From contig QKII01000341.1 in NCBI GenBank assembly GCA_003249625.1, positions 1 through 15,168 of the forward strand: a stretch of 15,168 bases of DNA, in the 5' to 3' direction. Positions 1 through 7,790 of the stretch are shown in pieces. The notes beneath the pieces were generated by a model. It was not told the origin of the DNA and did no database searches. It was given only the letters and a program-made list of their open reading frames with translations. The position numbers and the translations under genes were made by a program. The DNA comes from Propionivibrio sp. Lineage in GTDB: Bacteria; Pseudomonadota; Gammaproteobacteria; Burkholderiales; Rhodocyclaceae. Within the stretch, counting starts at the first letter, position 1. Every line of letters starts with the position of its first letter.

Positions 1-2
1 CG

Positions 3-2033
3 GCACAGAGTTCCGGTACCAAGGTCTTCTCGCTGGTCGGGAAAATCCGGAATACGGGCCTCGTCGAACTGCCGCTTGGCACGCCGCTGAAGAACGCCAT
101 CTACGACATCGGCCAAGGCGCTCCGGGCGGCAAGCACGTCAAGGCGTTGCAGTCCGGCGGACCGTCGGGCGGTTGTATCCCCGCCGAGAACTTCGACGTG
201 ACGATCGACTACGAGTCGCTGGCGCAGATCGGCGCGATCATGGGATCGGGCGGCATGGTGGTGATGGACGAAGATAACTGCATGGTGGACGTTGCCCGCT
301 ACTTCGTCGAATTCACTCATTCCGAGTCTTGCGGCAAGTGCATTCCATGCCGCGCTGGGCTTGATCAGGCCTTGCGCATCCTGAAGAAGATAACCAGTGG
401 CCAGGCTGAGGAAGCTGACATCCAGAATCTCGAGGAACTCGGGCAGATGATCAAGGAGATGTCGCTGTGCGGCCTCGGACAGACAGCGCCGAATCCGGTG
501 CTGACAACGCTGCGCTACTTCCGGCATGAATACGAGGAGCACCTGCGCGCGCGGCGTTGCCGGGCGGGTGTGTGCGAGGAATTGTTCCTCTCGCCGTGCG
601 AGAACTCGTGCCCGCTGCACATGCGCATACCGCAATTCCTGGAGCTGACGAAGGAGGGGCGCATCGCCGACGCGGCCGAGATGATCTGGCTCGACAACCC
701 GCTGCCCGGTTCGACCGGTCGCATATGCCAGCATCCGTGCGAGAGCCAGTGCCGGCGCAAGACCGTCGACGCCCCGCTCAACATGCGGGAAGTGCATCGC
801 TTTATTTCGGATCAGGTCTTTGGCGGGCCGCTGCTTGACGAAGTGAAAACGCGGATTGCCGGGCGGCGTATGAGTCCGACCGGCAAGAAGATCGCCATCG
901 TAGGCGCCGGCCCGTCAGGATTGGCCGCGGGTTTTTATCTGGCGCTGCTCGGCCATGAGGTGACGATCCACGAAGCACGCGAAGAAGCTGGCGGCATGCT
1001 GCTTTATTCATTGCCGCAGTACCGGCTGCCCAAGGACATGCTGCGGCAGGAACTGGACATCATCGCCGGCCTCGGGGTTACGTTCCGCTTCGGCCAGAAG
1101 CTCGGCGCCGGCGTGTCGCTCGACGTGCTCGAATTCGAGAACGACGCGGTGTTTCTCGCGACCGGCACCTGGAAGGCGATGAGCGCCGGGATCACCGGCG
1201 AGGAGTCGCCAAGCGTCTGGCATGCCATTCACTTTCTCGAACAGGTGGCACGAGGCGAACCGACCCACATCGGGAAAAAAGTCGTTGTCATCGGTGGCGG
1301 TAACGCAGCGGTCGATTCGGCGCGCACCGCGATGCGCCTCGGCTGCGAAGTGACTATCGCCTATCGCCGTGAGCGGCAAGACATGCCGGCGATCGCCGAG
1401 GAAGTCAATGACGCCGAAACCGAAGGTGTTCGGCTGCAGTTTCTTGTGGCGCCACAGCGCGTGATTACCGACAAGCGCGGCCGCGTGACCGGCATCGAAC
1501 TGATGCGCACCAAACTCGGCGACTACGCACTTGACGGGCGGCGGCGGCCGATGTCGACCAGCGAGAAAATTATCGTGCCGTGCGACAACATCATCCTGGC
1601 CATCGGCGAGCGTCCGGACGCCGAGCCGCTGCGCCGCTTCGGCATCCACGTGCGCGAGAACGACACGGCGGCGGCCGACTGGGTGACGTTCGAGACCAAC
1701 CGGCCGCGGGTTTTCGCCGGCGGCGACCTTGTGACCGGAGCATCGAATGTCTCCTCGACGATGGCTACGGGCAAGGCCGCCGCGCGGGCGATCGACCACA
1801 TCCTGACCGGGCAGGATCGACTGTCGACCTTGCTCGGCGCCTTCGACGTGGTTCAGGCCGTTCCGCCAGAGCCTGCTGGTGGGGAACGCAACGTTTCCGA
1901 GGAATTGCCCCCAGCGCAGCGCCGATCCGATTTTGCGGAAGTCATGCGTGGTCTGACGCAGGCGCAGGCCGTTGCGGAAAGCAGTCGTTGCCTGCGCTGC
2001 GACGTTCGCGAAACCTGTTCGGCGAAGGAGTGA
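3..2033 (+). CDS. NuoF/HoxF-type subunit fused to a GltD-like NAD(P)H oxidoreductase (5' partial)
   Basis: The frame is open from the first complete codon at 3, so the start lies upstream; 676 residues are visible. The first part matches the C-terminal half of NuoF/HoxF: the SLBB region, then the N3-type [4Fe-4S] site SCGKCIPC (first Cys codon 330) with the fourth Cys in SLCGLG. After a short linker (RRCRAGVC) comes a GltD/NfnB-like module. It has an N-terminal cysteine cluster (CENSC, CQHPCESQC), an FAD Rossmann motif GAGPSG (near 903-920), a second nucleotide-binding motif GGGNAAVDSA followed by YRRERQDMP (near 1290-1390), and the C-terminal CLRCD signature. In this family the RR pair usually goes with NADP(H). 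Inference: it exchanges electrons between NAD(H) at the missing FMN site, iron-sulfur clusters and NADP(H). It lies 4 bp before the HoxU-like gene. The catalytic partner (hydrogenase, formate dehydrogenase, oxoacid:ferredoxin oxidoreductase or transhydrogenase) is not in the window. Confidence 0.88.
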   Translation, partial: AQSSGTKVFSLVGKIRNTGLVELPLGTPLKNAIYDIGQGAPGGKHVKALQSGGPSGGCIPAENFDVTIDYESLAQIGAIMGSGGMVVMDEDNCMVDVARYFVEFTHSESCGKCIPCRAGLDQALRILKKITSGQAEEADIQNLEELGQMIKEMSLCGLGQTAPNPVLTTLRYFRHEYEEHLRARRCRAGVCEELFLSPCENSCPLHMRIPQFLELTKEGRIADAAEMIWLDNPLPGSTGRICQHPCESQCRRKTVDAPLNMREVHRFISDQVFGGPLLDEVKTRIAGRRMSPTGKKIAIVGAGPSGLAAGFYLALLGHEVTIHEAREEAGGMLLYSLPQYRLPKDMLRQELDIIAGLGVTFRFGQKLGAGVSLDVLEFENDAVFLATGTWKAMSAGITGEESPSVWHAIHFLEQVARGEPTHIGKKVVVIGGGNAAVDSARTAMRLGCEVTIAYRRERQDMPAIAEEVNDAETEGVRLQFLVAPQRVITDKRGRVTGIELMRTKLGDYALDGRRRPMSTSEKIIVPCDNIILAIGERPDAEPLRRFGIHVRENDTAAADWVTFETNRPRVFAGGDLVTGASNVSSTMATGKAAARAIDHILTGQDRLSTLLGAFDVVQAVPPEPAGGERNVSEELPPAQRRSDFAEVMRGLTQAQAVAESSRCLRCDVRETCSAKE

Positions 2034-2037
2034 GGAC

Positions 2038-2748
2038 ATGCCGAAAACCATCACGCTGAAGATTGCCGGTGCCGAGATCAAGGCCGATGAAGGCAGAACG
2101 ATTCTTGATGTGGCACGTGCGAACGAGATCTTCATTCCGACACTGTGCAGCTTCAAGGGGCTGTCGAATGTCGGTGCCTGCCGTCTGTGCATGGTCGAGG
2201 TTCGCGGTGTGCCTCGTCTGCTGCCGGCATGCGCGACGACCATCGTCGAGGGGATGGTCGTGACTGTCGACTCGCCGAAAGTGGCCAGGTACCGCAAGAT
2301 GATCCTCGAACTGCTGCTTGCCGAGCGTAACCACGTTTGCGCCGCTTGTGTATCCAATGGGCATTGCGAACTGCAGGCGCTTGCCCAACGGCTGGGGGTG
2401 CATCACACGCGCTATCCGTATCGTTACCCGCACCTGAAGGTCGATGCGTCGCACACGCGCTTTAATTACGACCCGAATCGCTGCGTGCTGTGCACACGCT
2501 GCATGCGAGCGTGCGAGGAGGTGGAGGGAGCGAGGACGTGGAACGTCATGGGACGCGGCATCAACTCGGTGATGGTTACCGACCTGCATCAGCCGTGGGG
2601 CGAGTCGCCCTCCTGCACGTCGTGCAGCAAGTGCGTTCACGTTTGCCCGACCGGCGCGCTCAGTGACAAGGGCTGCGCAGTAGGCGAAATGGTGCCGCGC
2701 GAAAACGTATTCACCTACCTGAAATCGATGCGCTACAGCGGCCGTTGA
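2038..2748 (+). CDS. hoxU: HoxU-like diaphorase iron-sulfur subunit (NuoG N-terminal homologue)
   Basis: This is a 236-residue protein, the usual HoxU length. The ATG at 2038 follows GAAGGAG. Visible sites are a plant-type [2Fe-2S] site (C37, C48, C51, C65), the NuoG-like His/Cys site NHVCAACVSNGHC (H99, C101, C104, C110), and two [4Fe-4S] sites, CVLCTRCMRAC (C149-C159) and CTSCSKCVHVC (C193-C203). Homologues are the electron-transfer subunit of the diaphorase part of NAD-linked hydrogenases, and related subunits serve NAD-linked formate dehydrogenases. It should pass electrons between the NuoF-type flavin subunit encoded just upstream and a catalytic subunit. No HoxY/HoxH pair follows, so naming it a hydrogenase subunit is provisional; the fused GltD module upstream points to a different, NADP-linked complex. 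It is soluble, with no signal peptide. Confidence 0.85.
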   Translation: MPKTITLKIAGAEIKADEGRTILDVARANEIFIPTLCSFKGLSNVGACRLCMVEVRGVPRLLPACATTIVEGMVVTVDSPKVARYRKMILELLLAERNHVCAACVSNGHCELQALAQRLGVHHTRYPYRYPHLKVDASHTRFNYDPNRCVLCTRCMRACEEVEGARTWNVMGRGINSVMVTDLHQPWGESPSCTSCSKCVHVCPTGALSDKGCAVGEMVPRENVFTYLKSMRYSGR

Positions 2749-2771
2749 ATGGAATGATGAAAGGAGGCGTC

Positions 2772-3167
2772 ATGAATCGGATAATCGTGGCCATTTGCCT
2801 GGCACTGATCTGCTCGTCGCCGCTGGCAGGTGAAACGGTCCTTGCATGGCAGGACTACAACGGAGTTGTCTATGTCAGTGGCGGCATCGGCGAGGAGGAA
2901 CTGGCGGAAATCAATGCCGCCTGGAGCGGATTCAACTTTCGTGTCCTGTTGGCCGAGAAGGCAGGAGCCTATGTGACCGGCGTTCGCGTCGTAGTCAGTG
3001 AAGCAAGCGGTAAAAAAGTGCTTGAAGTCGAAAGCGCCGGGCCGTTCCTGCTGGCGAAGTTGCCGGAAGGCAATTACCGAATCTCCGTGACTTACGGAGA
3101 TCAGATGCAACAGCAGGATTTCGTTGTGCGCCCGGGAAGGGCGAGGGAATTTGTTTTTCGCTGGTAG
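2772..3167 (+). CDS. small exported protein of unknown function
   Basis: It encodes 131 residues from the ATG at 2772, chosen because AAGGAGG sits at 2761-2767; an in-frame ATG at 2745 lacks such a site and would put residues before the signal peptide. The N-terminus MNRIIVAICLALICSSPLAG looks like a Sec signal peptide, so the product is probably periplasmic or attached to the envelope. The mature part is short and rich in beta-prone stretches; its end (LPEGNYRISVTYGD, then a final RAREFVFRW) resembles the beta-sandwich of carboxypeptidase-regulatory-like domains. I see no catalytic motif and no cysteines in the mature chain. It lies 23 bp after the hoxU-like gene on the same strand and may be in that operon, but a link to the redox complex is not shown. 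Function unknown. Confidence 0.7.
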   Translation: MNRIIVAICLALICSSPLAGETVLAWQDYNGVVYVSGGIGEEELAEINAAWSGFNFRVLLAEKAGAYVTGVRVVVSEASGKKVLEVESAGPFLLAKLPEGNYRISVTYGDQMQQQDFVVRPGRAREFVFRW

Positions 3168-3177
3168 CTCACCGAAT

Positions 3178-3206
3178 TTGCTGCCTCTCCTGTCTCGGCC
3201 TATAGT
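3178..3206 (+). promoter_or_regulatory. possible sigma70-type promoter for the DUF1993 gene
   Basis: TTGCTG (3178-3183) is followed after 17 bases by TATAGT (3201-3206), a five-of-six match to the -10 consensus; the -35 box matches only three of six. It lies 37 bases before the DUF1993 start in the 76-base gap after the exported protein gene. Position and spacing are right, but the -35 is weak and there is no experimental support. Confidence 0.4.
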
Positions 3207-3243
3207 GCCTTCGCTTTAATCATTCCTTGACAGGAGGAAAATC

Positions 3244-3756
3244 ATGACCATCTCGATGTATCAAGCCAGCGTCCCCGTCTTCGTGCGCATGCTGCGCAAT
3301 CTCTCGGCGATTCTGGACAAGGGCCTGGCGCATGCCGAGGCGCGGAAGATCGCTCCCGGCGTCCTGCCCGGTCTGCGCCTGATCGCGGACATGTTTCCGC
3401 TAAGCAAACAGGTGCAGATCGCCACGGATCACGCGAAGGGGTGCGTCGCCCGTCTGGCTGGCGTCGAGGTGCCGAAGTACGAGGACAACGAGCAGACGAT
3501 TGAGGATCTCAAGGTGCGTATCGCCCGGACGATAGCTTTCGTCGAGTCGTTCTCGCCCGATCAGATCGACGGTTCAGAAGAGCGTGACATCGCCTTTGCG
3601 CTAGGCAGCTACGACCTTTCGTTCAAGGGCATGGACTATCTCGTTGGCTTCGCTCTGCCGAACTTCTATTTTCACATGGTGACGGCTTACAACCTTTTGC
3701 GCGAAAACGGCGTGGATGTCGGCAAGCGCGATTTCCTGGCCAAGGACGCGAAATGA
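3244..3756 (+). CDS. DUF1993 family protein
   Basis: It encodes 170 residues from the ATG at 3244, preceded by AGGAGG at 3232-3237. The opening, with YQASVPVFVRMLRNLSAIL, and the overall helical make-up match DUF1993, a family of cytosolic proteins near 170 residues whose function is not established; they are thought to fold as a helical bundle like the DinB-type proteins. Other family-like segments are the middle stretch DMFPLSKQVQIATDHAKG and the C-terminal part with LPNFYFHMVTAYNLLR. There is no signal peptide or membrane segment. A plausible promoter precedes it and 126 bases separate it from the transport cassette, so it is probably transcribed separately from the redox genes. The family assignment is from memory of the sequence pattern; no role can be given. 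Confidence 0.85.
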   Translation: MTISMYQASVPVFVRMLRNLSAILDKGLAHAEARKIAPGVLPGLRLIADMFPLSKQVQIATDHAKGCVARLAGVEVPKYEDNEQTIEDLKVRIARTIAFVESFSPDQIDGSEERDIAFALGSYDLSFKGMDYLVGFALPNFYFHMVTAYNLLRENGVDVGKRDFLAKDAK

Positions 3757-3835
3757 TTGGTGGGTGGCGTCTCTCCAGCGTTGATGGTCGGTATCAGAAT
3801 ATGTAATTGGACATCCCCAGGTTGGCTTCCTACCA

Positions 3836-3877
3836 TCCGGTACGTTCTTTCGTTTTCTTGAAAAACTACCGGAGGGG
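3836..3877 (+). promoter_or_regulatory. hairpin overlapping the ribosome binding site of the first binding-protein gene
   Basis: TCCGGTA (3836-3842) can pair with TACCGGA (3867-3873), a perfect 7-bp stem. Inside it GTTTT (3852-3856) can pair with AAAAC (3862-3866), directly stacked on the outer stem. The Shine-Dalgarno GGAGGGG (3871-3877) overlaps the 3' arm, so the fold could limit translation of the gene starting at 3883. The structure is read from the sequence; a regulatory role is inference. Confidence 0.35.
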
Positions 3878-3882
3878 AATCC

Positions 3883-4887
3883 ATGAAAAAGATCGTCAGG
3901 ACGTTGTGTGCAGTAATGGTGGCAACAGGCTTTGCGGGCGTTTCGCAGGCGCAAACGGCATCCAAGAAGCTGGTGGTGTATTGTCCGCATCCGCTCGTTT
4001 TTATCGAGCCGATCGTCAAGAAATTCGAGGCGGTTACTGGTATCCAGACTGAAGTCGTTGCGGCGGGAACCGGTGAATTGCTGAAGCGCGTTGAAGCCGA
4101 AGCGTCCAACCCGCTCACTGACGTCATGTGGGGCGGTACGCTGTCCGTGCTCGAACCGTCGAAAAAATTCTTTGAATCGTACCAGTCGCCCGAGGTGTCC
4201 TCGTTCGTCGATGAGGCCAAGGACCCTGACGGAAAGATCACCGGATTCACGCTGGTTCCCAGCGTGCTCATGGTCAACACCAAGCTGATCGGCAATATCA
4301 AGGTCGAGGGCTATCAGGATCTGCTTAACCCTGCCCTCAAAGGCAAGATCGCCATGGCCGATCCGTCCAAGTCGTCTTCTTCGTTCGAACACGTGGTTAA
4401 CATGCTTTATGCCATGGGCAAGGGTGATCCGGATAAGGGCTGGAGCTATGTCCAGGCGTTGGCCAAGAACCTCGATGGCAAGCTGCTGTCCGGATCCTCT
4501 GCCGTTTACAAAGGTGTAGCTGACGGCGAGTACACGGTCGGCCTGACCTTCGAGGAAGGCGCCGCCTCCTACGTGAAATCGAAAGCGCCGGTGAAGATCG
4601 TCTATATGAATGAGGGCGTCATTTCCAAGGCGGACGGAACGGCGATCGTCAAGGGTGCGAAGAACATGGAAAACGCCAAGAAATTTGTCGATTTCGTTTC
4701 CAGCAAGGAAACGCAGACGATGATTGCCGCGAGCCTCAACCGCCGCTCGGTACGCAAGGATGTACCGCCCGGAGAAGGCCTGATGCCGTTGCCCCAGATC
4801 AAGCTGATCAAGGACAACACCGAGGTGGTCAACAAGAGCAAGCGGCAGTGGCTGGAAAAATTCAAGGATATCTACACCAGCCTGTAG
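3883..4887 (+). CDS. periplasmic solute-binding protein of importer 1 (Fbp/Afu-type family)
   Basis: It encodes 334 residues; the ATG follows GGAGGGG. MKKIVRTLCAVMVATGFAG with SQA before Q24 is a good Sec signal peptide, so the product is periplasmic. The mature protein has the hallmarks of the extracellular solute-binding family used with iron, phosphonate and sugar-phosphate importers: KLVVYCPHP near the start, GELLKRVEAEASNPLTDVMWGG (residues 64-85), the hinge region PSVLMVNTKL, and KGKIAMADPSKSSSSFEH (153-170). It lacks the tandem tyrosines that hold ferric iron in FbpA; the equivalent segment reads GLTFEEGAASY (E224, E225). The substrate is therefore probably not free iron, and likely a small organic anion or phosphate ester (inference). 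It is the first gene of the cassette, separated from its ATPase by two hairpins. From memory it resembles clostridial proteins closely, so transfer is possible. Confidence 0.87.
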   Translation: MKKIVRTLCAVMVATGFAGVSQAQTASKKLVVYCPHPLVFIEPIVKKFEAVTGIQTEVVAAGTGELLKRVEAEASNPLTDVMWGGTLSVLEPSKKFFESYQSPEVSSFVDEAKDPDGKITGFTLVPSVLMVNTKLIGNIKVEGYQDLLNPALKGKIAMADPSKSSSSFEHVVNMLYAMGKGDPDKGWSYVQALAKNLDGKLLSGSSAVYKGVADGEYTVGLTFEEGAASYVKSKAPVKIVYMNEGVISKADGTAIVKGAKNMENAKKFVDFVSSKETQTMIAASLNRRSVRKDVPPGEGLMPLPQIKLIKDNTEVVNKSKRQWLEKFKDIYTSL

Positions 4888-4896
4888 CTCAGTCGT

Positions 4897-4951
4897 TGGC
4901 CGGGCACTGCGTCCGGCCATGATGCGTTTCCCGGGTACAGGGGCCCGGGAA
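4897..4951 (+). promoter_or_regulatory. two tandem perfect hairpins between binding-protein and ATPase genes
   Basis: Hairpin A: TGGCCGG (4897-4903), 9-base loop, CCGGCCA (4913-4919). Hairpin B: TTCCCGGG (4928-4935), 8-base loop, CCCGGGAA (4944-4951). Neither is followed by a T-run, so simple intrinsic termination is unlikely. GC-rich hairpins right after a binding-protein gene commonly protect the upstream mRNA from 3' decay or cause partial termination, so that the binding protein is made in excess over the ATPase and permease. That role is inferred here from position alone. Confidence 0.6.
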
Positions 4952-5014
4952 TCGTCTCGTCCAAATCAGAAGAAGGGTCGCGCCGTGGCCGCGGCCATCG
5001 ATGGGGGTCAATCC

Positions 5015-6110
5015 GTGAGTGTCTCAATCCATGTAGCCAATGTGGTCAAGCAGTATGGTCCGGTGACGATCATTCCGGATCTCTCGGTCGATATCGAGAA
5101 CGGGGAATTCTTCACGCTGCTGGGTCCCTCCGGTTGTGGCAAGACGACACTGCTGCGCATGATCGCCGGGTTCAACAGCATCGAGGGCGGAACGATCCGC
5201 TTCGGCGAACAAGTGATCAACGCCATTCCGGCGCACAAGCGCAACATCGGTATGGTTTTCCAGAACTACGCTATTTTTCCTCACCTGACGGTCAGGAAAA
5301 ACGTCGAGTACGGGTTGCAGTTTCGCGATATTGCAAAGACCGAGATTGCCTCCCGGGTTGACGAAATCCTCAAGACCGTCCGTATCGAGGAGTATCAGGA
5401 CAGACTGCCTGAACGGTTGTCCGGTGGTCAGCAACAGCGCGTGGCGCTGGCGCGGGCGATTGTCGTGCATCCGAGCGTCTTGCTGATGGACGAGCCGCTG
5501 TCGAACCTTGACGCCAAGCTTCGCGTGGAGATGCGCGGCGCGATCCGCGATATCCAGAAGAAGGTAGGAATTACCACGGTCTATGTGACCCACGATCAGG
5601 AAGAGGCTCTGTGCATTTCTGACCGCATCGCTGTCATGCGCGAGGGCGTGATCCAGCAGATTGCCGCGCCGCAGGCCATCTACGGCCAACACCTTTGTAG
5701 CGACATTCATCGGGCACTCCAATCTGTTCAATGCGACGCTGTCCGGGGGGGAGTTGCGCTTTGCACCCGGATACGCCTGCCATGTGGGAAATCATGTCCT
5801 GCCTGACGCGAGCGAGGGACATGTCGTGGTTGGCGTGAGGCCGGAGGAGTTTCATCTGGCGGCTTCCGGTGAAGGTCTTGCGGCGCGGGTCGTGAAAACG
5901 ACGTTTCTGGGCCGCTACGTGAATTACGAGTTGGCGTTTACGGATGCGTACGTGCTACCCGACCAGGCGGCAATCGAATTCTCCCAGGATGTCGGCACGG
6001 CGAAGAAAGTGTTCGAGCCCGGTGAAACCATTCACCTTGGCGTGAACGCGGAAAAAATCAATGTTTTTGCCAAGGACGGCCGGAGCCTGATGCGGGGAGT
6101 GGTGTCATGA
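5015..6110 (+). pseudogene. ABC importer ATPase of importer 1, frameshifted before its C-terminal domain
   Basis: The start chosen is the GTG at 5015, behind GGGGG (5003-5007); homology begins here, and the upstream ATG at 4919 would add an unrelated tail. Visible are Walker A GPSGCGKTT (residues 37-45), Q-loop VFQN (Q83), signature LSGGQQQR (135-142), Walker B VLLMDE (155-160) and H-loop VTHD (H193). After IYG (codon 224, at 5684) the frame changes. Homology resumes one frame on at ANTFVATFIGHSNLF (from 5685) and runs through a TOBE-like regulatory domain (GVRPEEFHL) to 6110. Read as sequenced, the protein would be about 263 residues, with a complete nucleotide-binding domain and a 39-residue nonsense tail; it could retain partial activity. 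Rejoined it would be about 365 residues, normal for the family. Its stop overlaps the permease start (ATGA). It should energise the 6107-7771 permease. Confidence 0.85.
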
Positions 6111-7771
6111 AGCTGGCCAAGCTCTCATCGTCGCCGCGCGATTTCTGGTTCTGGGCTACCTTGTGCATTGCGGCCCTGTTCATTGTTTTTCTCGTTTATC
6201 CGCTGTTTTCGCTCTTCGCCAGCAGCTTCGTGGATCCCGAGACCGGCAGCTTCACGCTGGCGCATTACGGCCAGTTTTTCAGGAAACGCTATTACTATCG
6301 AGCCCTGTTCAACAGCATGAGCGTGACCGCGTGCGTCACCGTGCTGGCTGTGCTCATCGGCGCCCCCATGGCTTACCTGACTTCCGCGTTCCAGATTCGC
6401 GGCAAGCGCCTGGTCGACGTGTTGATCATCATCTCGATGCTGTCGCCGCCGTTCATCGGCGCGTATTCGTGGATCCTGCTCGGCGGGCGCAGCGGGGTGA
6501 TCACCACCTTCGTGTCCGAATACTTCGGCCTGCGGATGCCGACGATCTACGGATTCACCGGGATTCTGCTGGTGCTGACGCTGAAGCTCTATCCGTTTGT
6601 TTATCTCTACGTCTCGGGCGCGTTGAAAAGCATCGACGTGTCGCTCAGTGAAGCGGCGGAGAGTCTGGGATGCGATCCGATCAAGAAGGTGTTTACGATC
6701 ATCCTGCCGCTGGTGACGCCTACCGTGCTGGCCGGTGGCCTTCTCGTGTTCATGAACGCGCTCGCCGACTTCGGTACGCCGATGCTGATCGGCGAAGGGT
6801 TCGTGGTGATGCCGGTGCTGATCTACTCCGAGTTCGTCAGCGAGATGGGGGGGCAAGCCAACTTCGCCGCTGCACTTGCTGCGTTGATGGTCGTGCTGAC
6901 GTGCCTGATCTTCCTCGGTCAGAAATACGTGGTGAACAAGAAGTCCTTCACCATGAGCTCCTTGCGGCCGATGAAGCCGACGACGCTTGCGTCCGTGCCG
7001 AGTGCATTCGCGCACGTCTTCATCTACGGGTTGGTGTTTTTGTCGATCATCCCGCAACTTACGGTGATCTACACGTCGTTCATGAAGGTCAATGGCGTCG
7101 TGTTTACTTCCGGCTACTCGCTGGACAGCTACCGCATCATCTTTGACAAACTGGGAACGGCGATTACCAACACCTATCTGTACGGGCTCGCAGCGATTGC
7201 GATCATTGTCCTGCTCGGCATGTTCATCGCCTACCTTGCCACGCGGCGTCGGAATCTGGTTACCTCGATTATCGATACCTTTACCATGTTTCCGTACATC
7301 ATTCCCGGTTCGGTGCTCGGCATTACGCTGCTGCTCGCGTTCAACAAGCCGCCGATCGTGTTGAGCGGCACGGCGATGATCATCATTCTGGCTTTCGTCG
7401 TCCGGCGGTTGCCGTACACCCTGCGGTCGAGCGCAGCGATTCTTTATCAGATCAGCCCGAGCGTCGAGGAGGCTTCGATCAGCCTCGGCTGCTCACCGAT
7501 GAAGACCTTCTTCAAGGTCACGGCGATAATGATGCTCCCGGGCGTGATGGCCGGCGCTATCCTGAGCTGGATCACGGTGATCAACGAACTCTCGGCGTCG
7601 GTGATCCTGTATACGGGCGGAACGCGCACGATGTCAGTGTCGATCTATACGGAAGTCATCCGGGCGAGCTACGGAACAGCGGCAGCGTTGTCATCGATCC
7701 TGACCTTGACGACAATCGTCTCGCTGATCATCTTCTTCAAGCTGACCGGTGGCAAGGAATTGGCGCTGTAG
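6107..7771 (+). CDS. fused-domain ABC importer permease of importer 1
   Basis: It encodes 554 intact residues. The ATG at 6107 overlaps the ATPase stop codon by four bases (ATGA), implying coupled translation. It has about twelve hydrophobic segments, arranged as two homologous binding-protein-dependent permease domains in one chain, as in FbpB- and Afu-type importers. Each half carries an EAA loop that docks on the ATPase: EAAESLGCDPIKK (residues 183-195) and EASISLGCSPMKT (455-467), each followed by a hydrophobic stretch. The first membrane helix starts near residue 15. The protein sits in the inner membrane and should form the channel for the solute delivered by the 3883-4887 binding protein. 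No lesion was found, unlike its neighbours. A HAD phosphatase gene follows after 19 bp. Confidence 0.9.
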   Translation: MKLAKLSSSPRDFWFWATLCIAALFIVFLVYPLFSLFASSFVDPETGSFTLAHYGQFFRKRYYYRALFNSMSVTACVTVLAVLIGAPMAYLTSAFQIRGKRLVDVLIIISMLSPPFIGAYSWILLGGRSGVITTFVSEYFGLRMPTIYGFTGILLVLTLKLYPFVYLYVSGALKSIDVSLSEAAESLGCDPIKKVFTIILPLVTPTVLAGGLLVFMNALADFGTPMLIGEGFVVMPVLIYSEFVSEMGGQANFAAALAALMVVLTCLIFLGQKYVVNKKSFTMSSLRPMKPTTLASVPSAFAHVFIYGLVFLSIIPQLTVIYTSFMKVNGVVFTSGYSLDSYRIIFDKLGTAITNTYLYGLAAIAIIVLLGMFIAYLATRRRNLVTSIIDTFTMFPYIIPGSVLGITLLLAFNKPPIVLSGTAMIIILAFVVRRLPYTLRSSAAILYQISPSVEEASISLGCSPMKTFFKVTAIMMLPGVMAGAILSWITVINELSASVILYTGGTRTMSVSIYTEVIRASYGTAAALSSILTLTTIVSLIIFFKLTGGKELAL

Positions 7772-7790
7772 TCGTATTTTCGGAGGAAAA

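Noticed and set aside
1008..2357. Long minus-strand open frame opposite the NuoF-GltD gene
   Set aside because: Its composition is Arg/His/Ala-rich with no recognisable domain, and it lies wholly antisense to genes with clear motifs. It is a codon-bias shadow.
3883..4887. Calling the first importer a ferric iron transporter
   Set aside because: The family often carries that label, but the tandem tyrosines that bind iron are missing, so the substrate was left open.
3601..4920. Minus-strand open frame of 439 codons opposite the first binding protein
   Set aside because: It is antisense to a well-recognised binding protein, with low-complexity Arg/His/Leu-rich content and no motif.
4919..5014. 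Upstream ATG at 4919 as start of the first ATPase
   Set aside because: It lies inside the hairpin region, adds 32 unrelated residues and has no good ribosome binding site; the GTG at 5015 fits family length and has GGGGG upstream.
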